From: Candidatus Daviesbacteria bacterium
Lineage (GTDB): Bacteria; Patescibacteria; Microgenomatia; Daviesbacterales; UBA10151
Assembly: GCA_028687915.1 (NCBI GenBank)
Contig: JAQTZF010000001.1
Coordinates: forward strand, 806,001-870,000
DNA length: 64,000 bases
Reading direction: 5' to 3'
The translations under genes were made by a program, and so were the position numbers. Of this stretch, positions 16,425-25,572 are shown one piece after another. The notes below the pieces were generated by a model. That model saw only the letters and a program-made list of their open reading frames with translations, was not told where the DNA came from and made no database searches. The number at the start of each line of letters is the position of its first letter. Position 1 is the stretch's first letter.

Positions 16425-18191
16425 CTACTTTATCTGATAGGTACCCTTAACAATTGAGTATGACCCGGATGGACCTGAACTAAAAAAGGGCGAAGAAAGC
16501 CCTGTATCATAATTGATTGTAACCCCATTATCCAACTTTACCTTCCAGGCAGTTAGCTCTGTTAAATGACTGACATTAGCAATATGTGCTATACCTAAAC
16601 CCGCATATAGTATTCCCTGGCTTGTACTGTTATTTACAGACAGAGCAGTCTGACCATTTACCCTGGAATCATAAGTAGTTAATACCATTATGTAACTTCC
16701 AGCAGTTCCTGAACCATTTATGTTTACATTATTTGCCATGGTAATTATTCCATCTACCACAATTACCCCTGATGATTCTGCATAATTTGAATTTAACCTT
16801 AATATACTATTGTTATTTAAATCTAAATTACCTGTAATCCAAATAGGATCATTGATTACCACATTACAACCATTAGCAAATGTAACATTCCCAACATATT
16901 TACCTGGTCCAAGAGTTGTTCTGCAACTGCTTATATCTCCGGTGTAAACAACAGCATCCTGTGCCCGTTGTTTCCATTCAGAAATATTTCCTTCAGAAAC
17001 AGGTAAGTTAGCAGGTAAGGGATCAGTGGAATTTGGATAATATTTAGCTGCAGTAATATTATTCTTAGTTTGATAATACGCAGAACCGGAAATAGCTAAG
17101 TTTTCTAAATTGTCAGCATGAGCACTGCCTCCGATAGTTACACCAGGAGCCCCAATAATTGAAGTTACAACACCTCCCATATATGTTTTAAAATCAAGGT
17201 CATAAAGGGCAGAGGTCCAGACTGGATTTCTAACAGACCAATTAGAAGACCAGGCTGTATTACCTCTGGTATAAGATTGTAAGGAATCAGCTGACCAAAC
17301 CCAATAATTGCTATTATTAGATGAAGTATCCAGCATAATCCAATATGTAGTATCTAAAGAGAGACTAACAGGAGAATTAAATGTAATATCTACCCAATTA
17401 TAGCTAGTGGTGACTAAATTTGCAGTTAAAGTACCTGTTGTTAAAACATTACCTTTATCTGGTTTACCACCACTATCAGCCATTAACCGGACAACAATAT
17501 CCGAAGGAGTACCAACCTTCTTAAGCCTTAACGATATTTTATTAATATTACCGCTTATACTCGGTTTAAAACTTTGAGCAACATCCAATACATCATTTCC
17601 GGCAATGTTTTTCCCAAAAGTATAATCACTACAACTTGGGCTGCTACAAATATTTTGCTGATCAGATAGAGGAGCGGTGCCACCGGCAACAAAAACATCA
17701 CCGGTAATAAAGGCATTATTACTCATTGAAATATTGCCATTTGAATAAACAGATCCATTAATACTGCTATTATTCTCCATCTCAAAGCCACCTTCTCCTA
17801 CCAAAACACCATAATTAAAAGCATACCCCACACCTTTGGAAGCAGTAATCTTTACTGTTTTTTGAGATTTTGGATTTTGCTTAGAAGGATAATAGCCAGT
17901 TGATTCAATAATTTTAGATGACTGATTAGGGCTGGTTACTTTAATAGAAACAGATCCATTATCTAAATTTAATTCTGTATCACCTGAATAAGAGCCCCCA
18001 AGGTTTAAAGAAGCCAGCGCCTTATCAACACCAGCTTCTGCTAAGTCTACTGCGTGAGTAGACTGAACAGAATAATATGTATTTTGAGAGTAAATATTTG
18101 CTCCGCCAATAATTGCCAAAGAGTTTAATAAGACTAAACCTACAACAATAATTGCCAATACTAATACTTGTCCGGATTCACTTTTTTTCAT
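16425..18191 (-). CDS. PilX-like secreted pilus-locus protein with anchor-type domain
   Basis: 588 residues. The N-terminus 'SESGQVLVLAIIVVGLVLL' is a pilin-like hydrophobic helix but lacks the Glu at position 5 of type III signals, as in PilX/GspK-type minor pilins. Residues ~205-335 resemble the choice-of-anchor R type beta domain ('FKPSISGNINKISLRLKKVG', 'DTTYWIML'). The surrounding Asn/Ser/Gly-rich segments ('NNSSINGSVYSNGNISMSNN') look like a right-handed beta-solenoid. Probably a large minor pilin or surface adhesin assembled with the pilus. It overlaps the upstream pilin gene by four bases. Confidence 0.72.
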   Translation of the reverse strand: MKKSESGQVLVLAIIVVGLVLLNSLAIIGGANIYSQNTYYSVQSTHAVDLAEAGVDKALASLNLGGSYSGDTELNLDNGSVSIKVTSPNQSSKIIESTGYYPSKQNPKSQKTVKITASKGVGYAFNYGVLVGEGGFEMENNSSINGSVYSNGNISMSNNAFITGDVFVAGGTAPLSDQQNICSSPSCSDYTFGKNIAGNDVLDVAQSFKPSISGNINKISLRLKKVGTPSDIVVRLMADSGGKPDKGNVLTTGTLTANLVTTSYNWVDITFNSPVSLSLDTTYWIMLDTSSNNSNYWVWSADSLQSYTRGNTAWSSNWSVRNPVWTSALYDLDFKTYMGGVVTSIIGAPGVTIGGSAHADNLENLAISGSAYYQTKNNITAAKYYPNSTDPLPANLPVSEGNISEWKQRAQDAVVYTGDISSCRTTLGPGKYVGNVTFANGCNVVINDPIWITGNLDLNNNSILRLNSNYAESSGVIVVDGIITMANNVNINGSGTAGSYIMVLTTYDSRVNGQTALSVNNSTSQGILYAGLGIAHIANVSHLTELTAWKVKLDNGVTINYDTGLSSPFFSSGPSGSYSIVKGTYQIK

Positions 18192-18754
18192 ATATTCCTT
18201 AAGTTTGTTACTATTATTGAACTTCTGGATTTATCAGAAACATTACTTCCGGGCAAAACAGTTATTTGAGTTTTAACTTTTTCTGCTGAAGTTGCAGTAA
18301 CAATGTTATCGTTTTTATCAAGATATATAAACTCTACCGACTGCAAAATACTACTTAAAACTCTGTTTTGACTACTTCTGTCGCTTAAAGCATCAGGAAA
18401 AATATACTCCCAAAGCAAATTAGTTTTTGCATTATCTTTTGTAAAAACTACATAATCATACGTATTAGCAATTACACCCAAAGCATTAAAGGCAGGAACT
18501 TTTAACACTAAAGTAGTACTGTTTGAAATATACGTTGGAGAAACATCTGGATATCCACTAACCACTGACGATGCCTGACGAGTAAAGTTTTCAATTTCAT
18601 GAATTGCATCATTAGTATTTAAACCGGATGTTACCAAAGAACTCTGACTGTTATATATACCTGTATTATTAACTAAAATACCAGCCAGAACTGTACCAAC
18701 TATTAAGAATATAGCTGTTACTATTAAAATCTCCACCAATGTAAATCCTTTCAT
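18188..18754 (-). CDS. Minor pilin, PilW/GspJ-like
   Basis: 188 residues. The prepilin motif 'KGFTLVEILIVTAIF' has Gly-1 and Glu+5, followed by the usual ~20-residue helix. The rest is a beta-rich globular head ending 'SSIIVTNLRNI'. PilD would cleave after the Gly. It is coupled to the genes on both sides by four-base overlaps. Assigned as PilW-like from its position among PilV/PilX-type genes; low sequence conservation makes the exact class uncertain. Confidence 0.82.
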   Translation of the reverse strand: MKGFTLVEILIVTAIFLIVGTVLAGILVNNTGIYNSQSSLVTSGLNTNDAIHEIENFTRQASSVVSGYPDVSPTYISNSTTLVLKVPAFNALGVIANTYDYVVFTKDNAKTNLLWEYIFPDALSDRSSQNRVLSSILQSVEFIYLDKNDNIVTATSAEKVKTQITVLPGSNVSDKSRSSIIVTNLRNI

Positions 18755-19155
18755 TGACCTATTCCTCCTTCAGTAACCAAAGTTTCTAAACTTAATTCTT
18801 TAGTTTGCCCTTGTTCCTGCCAATTAATTTTAACTTTAACTTTTTTTGCCTCTTCTCCGGATAAGCATACAGTTACAGGACAATCATCTATTTCGTATTC
18901 AGCTATGGAAGAGGGGAGCTTGGATAAGCTAACATCACTAAATGAGTTGGATCCATTTGATAAACTTTCATAAGGTTGTTTTCTAAAATAATCCAATTCT
19001 TTACTGGCAATTTCCCTGGCTAAAGAAACATTTCCACTGTGACTAATACTTTGAATAGAAGAGGGGAGAGAGGAAACAATTATTGCCAACACTGCAATTG
19101 CTCCAATCACTAAAATAAGCTCAATCAAAGAAATTCCGCGCTCGTGGTTTCTCAT
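18751..19155 (-). CDS. Minor pilin, PilV/GspI-like
   Basis: 134 residues with the prepilin motif 'RGISLIELILVIGAIAVLAI' (Gly-1, Glu+5). The head contains a likely disulfide pair in 'DDCPVTVCLSG' and ends with a short beta sheet. It overlaps the upstream gene by one base and the downstream gene by four. Small minor pilins of this kind form the initiating tip complex of type IV pili. Confidence 0.82.
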   Translation of the reverse strand: MRNHERGISLIELILVIGAIAVLAIIVSSLPSSIQSISHSGNVSLAREIASKELDYFRKQPYESLSNGSNSFSDVSLSKLPSSIAEYEIDDCPVTVCLSGEEAKKVKVKINWQEQGQTKELSLETLVTEGGIGQ

Positions 19156-20099
19156 TATTTAGTTAAATTATTTGCAGAAAATAAAACATAATCAAAGAAA
19201 AACGGCATTACGTTTTTATAACTTGTTACTTTAAGAGTTCTTTTTACTTCTCCGGAAGTACCATCAGAAGAATAAACAGTTGCCTGTTTAGGGAAAGAAG
19301 CTTCAGCAGTTGTTTCTGGCTTTAAAGCCACATCATGATCAAGCTCTGAGTATAAGATTCTTACTCTGACTACAACCGGAAAAACAGTATCCGAATTTAT
19401 AAAAGGTAGGGTAAATGTGGCTTTGCAATAATAATCTTTTGAAGTTCCATCATTAATGTATGTTGTTGTATTTGTGTGATCACAACCACTAAATCCAGAA
19501 CCTGCACGAAGCGGAGTAGGAACAAAACCATCTCTGTCTAAAAAAGAATCATAGTATTTTCTTGATGATTTATACTGCCCAGCTGTATTATCCCAATATA
19601 TAACAGTAATCTCTATAGCAGGTTGATTATCAAGATTCCCAGGGGGAGAGGGGCGATAATTTGCATTAGGATCTCCAAAATAAAGATCAAATGAATTCCC
19701 GGTATATTTTTGAACAGTAATATTATTTGGATCTGCTAACCAAAATTGAGCAAAATTTCGTTTAGTTAAAGGCTCATCCCAGGCCAAAGCATAATTAGAA
19801 GCAGCAGGAATACTCATACCTGTAACTGCTCCTGCTGCCTGATTATTGCTTGAACTAAAGCCTGTCACCGGAAGATAAGTTCCTCCAATATTATTCTCAT
19901 TAGCCTTCATTGCTCTTTCTATTGCAGCTTCTGCTGCAGAAAAAGCCCGGGACGAATCCTCACTTTTTCTTGATGTAGAAACCTCTAAAATACTTCTGCC
20001 AATAGTTGATAAACCAATAGCTAAAGCTACCACCATGATCAGTAGTAATAAAATTACCACTTGTCCGGAACTATTCTGTTTAAAGGCTTGTTTATTCAT
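19155..20099 (-). CDS. PilX-like minor pilin component
   Basis: 314 residues. 'SSGQVVILLLLIMVVALAIG' forms the N-terminal helix without Glu+5, followed by 'SRAFSAAEAAIERAM', the typical PilX/GspK signature 'AAEAGIE'. The remaining ~250 residues are an extracellular head with Trp/Tyr-rich strands and two Cys pairs. The helix and the 'AAEAAIE' motif place it in the PilX N-terminal family. Confidence 0.8.
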   Translation of the reverse strand: MNKQAFKQNSSGQVVILLLLIMVVALAIGLSTIGRSILEVSTSRKSEDSSRAFSAAEAAIERAMKANENNIGGTYLPVTGFSSSNNQAAGAVTGMSIPAASNYALAWDEPLTKRNFAQFWLADPNNITVQKYTGNSFDLYFGDPNANYRPSPPGNLDNQPAIEITVIYWDNTAGQYKSSRKYYDSFLDRDGFVPTPLRAGSGFSGCDHTNTTTYINDGTSKDYYCKATFTLPFINSDTVFPVVVRVRILYSELDHDVALKPETTAEASFPKQATVYSSDGTSGEVKRTLKVTSYKNVMPFFFDYVLFSANNLTK

Positions 20100-20101
20100 G
20101 T

Positions 20102-20830
20102 TTATCTGGAAATACCTCTTACTTGTACAGATGTTGAAAAAGGTATTCCACCTTCTACTACAGTAACATCATATGCGTATCCTGCAGAGACACCAGCTGA
20201 AGCATTAAATTTAACAAGTATATTGTCACCGTTTTTCTTAAATACATCTTCAAAAGTTCCTAAGCCAAGTGGGGTATAGCTTACTGAAACTCCGTTTACA
20301 GGGTCTGAATCAGTCAGGGATTGCTTATAATTAGTCCCACCGGTAATAAAATCCTGTGAAGAACAAAGACTAGAATCAAGAGTACCATCTGCTAAATCAG
20401 ATCTGATAAAACTTATTTTTTGAATTTTACCATTACTTGGAGGAGTACTCGTTAAATTTGGCGGAATAAATCTAAATTGAGTATAAGTCCCACCATTTGT
20501 TACCACTATAGTATTATTTACAACATTACTATCTGCAGCATCTATAAATTTTCCAACACAAACCACTCCATCAGCATTCCTAATTTCATTTGATAACTGA
20601 TCCAAAACAACCTGACCATTTTGCTTAACTTGATTTATAGCCTTAACTTTATTCCTTCCCCTTAAAGCATCAATTAGAATATTGGTAAAAATTACCCCTA
20701 AAATTACCATAATTGAAACAACTACTAAAAGTTCAATAATGGTGAAGCCATTACAAGATCTCCGACTTCGTCGGAACAGACCTATTATAGTAAATCCTTT
20801 AGAATTTTCTTCTTTATAAAATGCAGTCAT
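20102..20830 (-). CDS. Minor pilin with duplicated signal motif around a palindromic insert
   Basis: 242 residues from ATG 20830 (a longer frame from 20887 is less likely, because it would lie deep in the upstream gene). A first 'KGFTII' is followed by 'GLFRRSRRSCN' and then a complete prepilin motif, 'NGFTIIELLVVVSIM' (Gly-1, Glu+5). The 'LFRRSRRS' stretch is encoded by a hairpin-forming insert at 20761-20775. Only the second motif is followed by a proper membrane helix, so PilD probably cleaves there and removes a ~28-residue leader, longer than usual. The head is beta-rich. Overlaps the upstream gene by 17 bases. Confidence 0.8.
   Translation of the reverse strand: MTAFYKEENSKGFTIIGLFRRSRRSCNGFTIIELLVVVSIMVILGVIFTNILIDALRGRNKVKAINQVKQNGQVVLDQLSNEIRNADGVVCVGKFIDAADSNVVNNTIVVTNGGTYTQFRFIPPNLTSTPPSNGKIQKISFIRSDLADGTLDSSLCSSQDFITGGTNYKQSLTDSDPVNGVSVSYTPLGLGTFEDVFKKNGDNILVKFNASAGVSAGYAYDVTVVEGGIPFSTSVQVRGISR
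20761..20775. repeat. Short palindrome inserted in a prepilin gene
   Basis: TCCGAC, TTC, GTCGGA: a perfect six-base-pair stem with a three-base loop, which weaker pairing extends outwards. It lies in frame between two versions of the 'GFTII' signal motif. Its GAA/TTC loop flanked by AC and GT is also found in the palindrome after xerD (45362-45396). Confidence 0.7.
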
Positions 20831-21359
20831 AATTTGGTTTAGTAATAATTGTCTCCAGGGTTGAATTATGATCTCCTGATGAATCACTCCAACTAATTAT
20901 TGCAGTTACAGCAACCTCATTTGGAAAAGGTTGAGTTACTTTAATCTGTCTTAAAAATGACCCTGTTAAACTAACCACTGATGAAGCTAAAGTAACTTTG
21001 TTTAAAACAGTCCCAGTATTATTGAGGGAATAATAACAATAACCACCAGCTCCACAATATAAAGGGTCACCAACACCTCCCCATAATTTGTTAAAGCAAT
21101 AATATGTACCATCATCATTAATAGTACTCTCCTTATTATTATCTCTGAGTATTCTAATTCTATCAATTGTATCTTGAGCGTATTTAGTTGCCTGTGTCTG
21201 GTTTTGCGCAAATTGGGCATTCTTTAAGCTATTTAAAATAATAGCTATTAAGGCAATAATCATGATGGCAGAAACCACGCCTACCACTAGTACCTCAATT
21301 AAACTTTGTCCTGATTGTTTAGTATCCATAAACTTGGAATTCATATAACGAGTAGCCAT
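20814..21359 (-). CDS. Minor pilin, PilV-like
   Basis: About 181 residues from ATG 21359, chosen because AGAGGA lies 7 bases upstream; ATG 21329 or 21383 would also work. The motif 'SGQSLIEVLVVGVVSAIMI' has Gly-1 and Glu+5. The head has several Cys and aromatic residues ('YYCFNKLWGG', 'CGAGGYCYYS'), suggesting disulfides. It overlaps the 3' end of the discoidin pilin gene by ~41 bases and the next pilin by 17. Confidence 0.78.
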   Translation of the reverse strand: MATRYMNSKFMDTKQSGQSLIEVLVVGVVSAIMIIALIAIILNSLKNAQFAQNQTQATKYAQDTIDRIRILRDNNKESTINDDGTYYCFNKLWGGVGDPLYCGAGGYCYYSLNNTGTVLNKVTLASSVVSLTGSFLRQIKVTQPFPNEVAVTAIISWSDSSGDHNSTLETIITKPNYDCIL

Positions 21360-22878
21360 AAGTCGTTCCTCTGGCAGTCCCATACATTCTCACATATCTG
21401 CCTACACCAGAAACATTTAATGTCTCATTCCCACCAACACCATTTGGTTGGGTATAGATAGTTGTCCAGTTAATTGCATCATCTGAAGTCTGAATTGTGT
21501 AATTTCTACCATAAGCAGCTTCCCAATACAATTTTATCTGCGTTATGGTGCTTGTAACTCCTAAATCTACATAAATCCATTGGGGATCACTATATGCTGA
21601 GGACCAGCGTGAAGTTGTAAGATCATTATCTACAGCTTTAGCGCCTTCATGCCCTCCATAATCAATACTTGAAACAGTAGTTATTTTATTTAATGAGATA
21701 TTTGTGCTGGCAGGAGTAGGGGTGGGGGTAGGAGGTGGTGTTGATGTTGGCGTAGGTGCTGGTGTGCCTGCAGCTCCATATACTTCAAATTCATACAATG
21801 AATAACCATAAATCGTGCCCCTGGCAGTTCCATACATTCTAATATATCTACCGTTGCCAATTGCATTAATTGTATCCACACCACCATCACCATTTACTTG
21901 TGTGTAAATCGTTGTCCAATTAGTTGCATCCGGCGATGTTTGAATCAAATAATCCTTGCCATTTGCAGTTTCCCACCTGAGTATAACCTGAGAAATATCA
22001 TAACTTGCACCTAAATCTACATAAATCCATTGGGGATCACTCCACGCAGACGCCCATCTGCTCGTACCAACCCCATCAACAGCTTTGGAACCATTGCTTG
22101 AGGAACTTTCGTCCGAAGATGTTGTTGTTATTCTATTTAAAGCCAGGTTTGCCCCTGCTGGAGGCGGAGTAGCCGTAGGGGTGGGAATAGAGGTAGTAGT
22201 TGGTGATGCAGTAGGAGCGGCTGAAGAAGTAGGCGTTACAGAGGGGGTTGCTGTTGGGGTTGGCGTTGGAGTTGGTGATGAAACAGGAATAGTAATGCCA
22301 ACAGGAAGATGATCTGTTGTATTTACAAAAACAGGGCCTCCTTTTTCCACTATTACATTTCTTACATTATTTGTCCCCTGTAATCCAAGTGTTACTTCCA
22401 GATATTTATTAGTTGTATCCGTACAACCACTACTTGAATCATATAAATGCACTTCAGAGCTAATATTAGTATATCTAACTTGTGCGTTACTGGGCTCACA
22501 TGGAGTACCACCAACACTTTCCTTAAAACTTATCTTATAAATAACTACACCCTGAGGTAAAGGTGTTTCTTGAGCAACAGGAGCTGTACCTACACAATTA
22601 GCTAAAAGAGAATAGGAATTATTAGAACCTTCAGTACTATCTAAACTTACATACCAATAATTTGCTTTACTTACGCTGGCACCGTTTTTACATTGGGTAC
22701 CAGTTTGAGCATTATTTTGAGCTTGACGTAAGACTACCTGAAGCTGATTGGCGGCTTCACTTAATTTTTGATTTTTGCTGTAGTCATTGTAACTTGGCAC
22801 AGCAACCACTGTTAGGATTGAGATAATACCAATAACTATGATTAACTCAATAAGAGTGAAACCCTTTATTCCCCACAT
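21319..22878 (-). CDS. Minor pilin with two tandem F5/8 type C (discoidin) domains
   Basis: 519 residues. Prepilin motif 'IKGFTLIELIIVIGIISIL' (Gly-1, Glu+5), a pilin head to ~200, a Thr/Pro/Ser-rich linker, then two discoidin/F5-8C domains at ~243-368 and ~391-519, joined by a second Thr/Pro linker. Each domain starts 'NLALN/NISLN', contains 'DPQWIYVDLG' and ends 'GYSLYEFEVYG' or 'GYSLYEFQVYG'. Discoidin (CBM32-like) domains bind sugars or surfaces, so this is probably an adhesive tip pilin. The two repeats share a stretch of about 30 identical bases (near 21565 and 22013), a sign of fairly recent duplication. Confidence 0.88.
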   Translation of the reverse strand: MWGIKGFTLIELIIVIGIISILTVVAVPSYNDYSKNQKLSEAANQLQVVLRQAQNNAQTGTQCKNGASVSKANYWYVSLDSTEGSNNSYSLLANCVGTAPVAQETPLPQGVVIYKISFKESVGGTPCEPSNAQVRYTNISSEVHLYDSSSGCTDTTNKYLEVTLGLQGTNNVRNVIVEKGGPVFVNTTDHLPVGITIPVSSPTPTPTPTATPSVTPTSSAAPTASPTTTSIPTPTATPPPAGANLALNRITTTSSDESSSSNGSKAVDGVGTSRWASAWSDPQWIYVDLGASYDISQVILRWETANGKDYLIQTSPDATNWTTIYTQVNGDGGVDTINAIGNGRYIRMYGTARGTIYGYSLYEFEVYGAAGTPAPTPTSTPPPTPTPTPASTNISLNKITTVSSIDYGGHEGAKAVDNDLTTSRWSSAYSDPQWIYVDLGVTSTITQIKLYWEAAYGRNYTIQTSDDAINWTTIYTQPNGVGGNETLNVSGVGRYVRMYGTARGTTYGYSLYEFQVYGY

Positions 22879-22913
22879 ATATTAAACGTATCAACTTTTA
22901 GCAAAATTAGCAA

Positions 22914-23396
22914 TTATTGAGAAGAAATACCCATGTCACAATCTCCTCCACAACTGGATAATGGAACCAGGCTGGTATTTGCACAATCAATATTCGTATA
23001 AGTACTCTCTGAACCATCTTTTTTTGCACAAAGAACAAAACCAGTACAGGCTGTTGCCTGGGAAGTATTATTACAGCTTACCGGAGTTGCTGCATAAAAG
23101 TATCGCTTGTTGGGATTTATATCAATTGGAATCTGACTTAAATAAATTCGACTTCCATCATCAGAATCTAAGGGAGCAGTAATATCAGCTAAGTTTAAAT
23201 CACCTGTAGCAGGGTATTTATGTTCATCGCTTCTATAAAGTTCTAAGGCTTGCTTTACTACCTGTAAATCCTTAATTCTTTGTCCATCTCTGACTTTAGC
23301 AGTAACACCACTATAAACAGCAAAACCAACAGTTGCCATAATAGCAAGAATTGATATAACCACAAGGAGTTCAATTACAGTAAAACCTCTTTTCAT
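22914..23396 (-). CDS. Type IV pilin, GspG-like
   Basis: 160 residues from ATG 23396, which overlaps the upstream stop as ATGA and gives the compact leader 'MKRGFTVIELLVVISILAI' (Gly-1, Glu+5). After the helix it shows the pseudopilin-like 'RDGQRIKDLQVVKQALELY' segment and 'YPATGDL', typical of pilins with a GspG-like head. Cys residues in 'CNNTSQATAC' and 'SSCGGDCD' suggest two disulfides. Confidence 0.85.
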   Translation of the reverse strand: MKRGFTVIELLVVISILAIMATVGFAVYSGVTAKVRDGQRIKDLQVVKQALELYRSDEHKYPATGDLNLADITAPLDSDDGSRIYLSQIPIDINPNKRYFYAATPVSCNNTSQATACTGFVLCAKKDGSESTYTNIDCANTSLVPLSSCGGDCDMGISSQ

Positions 23397-23893
23397 GGTG
23401 CTTGAACTTGATAAGTTGATGCGGGAGCTGATACCGGTGCTGTAGAGCATAGAGAGAGGGAGGGTGTAGTAGCGTTTGAACTATTCTCTAATGTTGCATA
23501 TAAACAGTAATTTATACAACGAGTAGTAGTGTTATCACAAGAGACAACTGATGGCCCAGTAACATTAGAGGCTGTATAAGAATATGTTCCTGAAGCAGGA
23601 AGTGGCATTTTTGAAATATATACTTTTGATCCAAAAGAAATAGTACTACTGCTTGTAAAGGTAATACTGGCAGTAGTAGGGTAATAACCTTGATCAGCAT
23701 GGTATTGTTCTAAGGCAGACTGGATAGTTGAAATATCAGATTTTCTCTTATTATCCCTAGCATTTTTTTGAAGGTTTTGAAAAGAAATAATTGCAATAGT
23801 CATTAAAACAGCTAAGATAGAAATTGTTACTAATAGCTCTATAAGAGTGAAGCCTTTACTTCTCGCTTGTGCACTAAACCCCTTTTCCCTCAT
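23393..23893 (-). CDS. Type IV pilin, GspG-like
   Basis: 166 residues. 'SKGFTLIELLVTISILAVL' is the prepilin motif (Gly-1, Glu+5), followed by 'RDNKRKSDISTIQSALEQY' and 'YYPTTASI', the same plan as its neighbour at 22914. The head is Ser/Thr-rich. The start codon ATG at 23893 gives a 13-residue leader. It is followed without a gap by the next pilin. Confidence 0.85.
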   Translation of the reverse strand: MREKGFSAQARSKGFTLIELLVTISILAVLMTIAIISFQNLQKNARDNKRKSDISTIQSALEQYHADQGYYPTTASITFTSSSTISFGSKVYISKMPLPASGTYSYTASNVTGPSVVSCDNTTTRCINYCLYATLENSSNATTPSLSLCSTAPVSAPASTYQVQAP

Positions 23894-23920
23894 ATATTTA
23901 CAATATCATATTTAATGAGA

Positions 23921-25564
23921 TTATTTTAGACTTACCTTGTATAAGTTACATTTACCATCACATCCATCTGCTACTTTATCCAGACGAAAGTAATAATTAA
24001 TTTTCATTAAGTCAAAAGAATATACAAAGTTCGGATCAGTTTTAAATGCAGAAACATATAGTGAATAGCCAGAATTTAAATACTTTCTATATAAGTTTAT
24101 CAAGTCAGAGTAGTCATCTGTTCCCCATGCAGCATCCGCAATACCCATAAACACCTGTCTTTGTGATAACGGTAGTAACTTATAATTAGGTTTTTCATAA
24201 TAATCAAATAAATAAGGGGGAATTACAGATATAATAACTACCTTTTTACTGTTTGTTAAACCTTTAAAGCTACTATTCAATGTTTTTATCACAAGTCGGT
24301 TAGAATCGCCTTTAATTAAGTTGTTTTTACCGGTTAATTCATTAACTACAGGTGGCACCTGACTAAAGAGAATGAAGCCTGCAATAATAACTGCGGTTAA
24401 GTATATTAAATATAATTTATCTTTACCTTGAAAAAAAATCCATAACCGATCTACAAAAATTGCAAAACTTAAAATAAGTACAGGAATAACAAAGAATATA
24501 TACCTACCCTCTACAATGTAAAAAAATAAACAAAAAATCAAAGTACTCATAAATGTTAATAAAAAGTACGATGTAATAAGTCTATACTCTTTATTAAAGG
24601 GATTAAGAAACAAACCAATTAAACCAAGCATCCCAATAATAGGGGATGCAATAATTAAACCTTGCCCTGCTGTAGTTAATTCTCCACCTAATATACCTGC
24701 CAAATATTGATAAAGGTTAAAGTCGATATTTGCAATATCCATATAGCCAACAAGAGGCAGACTAAGCTGACTAGAACCAGTTACACCGAAATTAAAAAAA
24801 CGGAATATATCAGATAGCGGCCATATATGAGAGCCTTTAGTGTAATATTCAATTAAATCAAAAAATAATAAGGGAACAGTAATAGAAAGGATAAAGATAA
24901 ACAAACTAGTAATTAGTTTCTTTTTATTTTTAATTGATAAAGATATTTTTAAAAAATAACTAGCTGCTAATATACCGCTAACTATAATTTCAACGTATTT
25001 TGTAGCATAAAGACAAATTACAACCAAACCAGCTACAATTATATTTCGTTTATTTACTTCACTTATTAATAACCAAACGGACAAAAGATATAAAAACAAA
25101 AATAAGTTCTCTGCCATTGCAGCAGAGGGATACCAGTACAAAGCAATATTTGTACAAAAAGCAAAGAATGAAAGCACTTTTAATATAGGATTTAGTTTAA
25201 GCTTAGATAATAAAAGGTAGAATAAAACTGCCGAAAGCAAGCTTAATACAACATTTGCAAAATAATATGTTCGGGCATCATTATTAATAAGATAATAAGG
25301 AGCTAAATACAAAGAATAGAGTGGGGGTACTGCCGCGCTTGCTGACCTACCTTCATAATATAAGTTTAAGCCAAAGCCTAAAGCTAAACTACGAGCAGGA
25401 GTAACATAATGAATTGCATCAGGTAAAGGTAAAAAATCTGAAATAATATTCTCATCCGAATAAGGATTCTTCAGAAGAAGCAAAAATAATAAGAAAATAA
25501 TTAACAGGATTAAAACCGAACTTATTTCATAACGAAATTTATATAAAAAGGAGAACAATTTCAA
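23921..25564 (-). CDS. Polytopic membrane protein, GT-C/GT39-like glycosyltransferase
   Basis: 547 residues with about eleven hydrophobic segments and a C-terminal extracytoplasmic domain. The first outer loop carries 'LPLPDAIHYVTPARSLALG'; an Asp in this position is the catalytic base in PMT/ArnT/GT39-type GT-C enzymes. These use lipid-linked sugars to modify proteins or lipids outside the membrane. Being inside the pilin run, between pilin genes, it may glycosylate pilins; that is inference from position. It starts 8 bases after the tandem pilin. Confidence 0.65.
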   Translation of the reverse strand: MKLFSFLYKFRYEISSVLILLIIFLLFLLLLKNPYSDENIISDFLPLPDAIHYVTPARSLALGFGLNLYYEGRSASAAVPPLYSLYLAPYYLINNDARTYYFANVVLSLLSAVLFYLLLSKLKLNPILKVLSFFAFCTNIALYWYPSAAMAENLFLFLYLLSVWLLISEVNKRNIIVAGLVVICLYATKYVEIIVSGILAASYFLKISLSIKNKKKLITSLFIFILSITVPLLFFDLIEYYTKGSHIWPLSDIFRFFNFGVTGSSQLSLPLVGYMDIANIDFNLYQYLAGILGGELTTAGQGLIIASPIIGMLGLIGLFLNPFNKEYRLITSYFLLTFMSTLIFCLFFYIVEGRYIFFVIPVLILSFAIFVDRLWIFFQGKDKLYLIYLTAVIIAGFILFSQVPPVVNELTGKNNLIKGDSNRLVIKTLNSSFKGLTNSKKVVIISVIPPYLFDYYEKPNYKLLPLSQRQVFMGIADAAWGTDDYSDLINLYRKYLNSGYSLYVSAFKTDPNFVYSFDLMKINYYFRLDKVADGCDGKCNLYKVSLK

Positions 25565-25572
25565 TATCTTCT

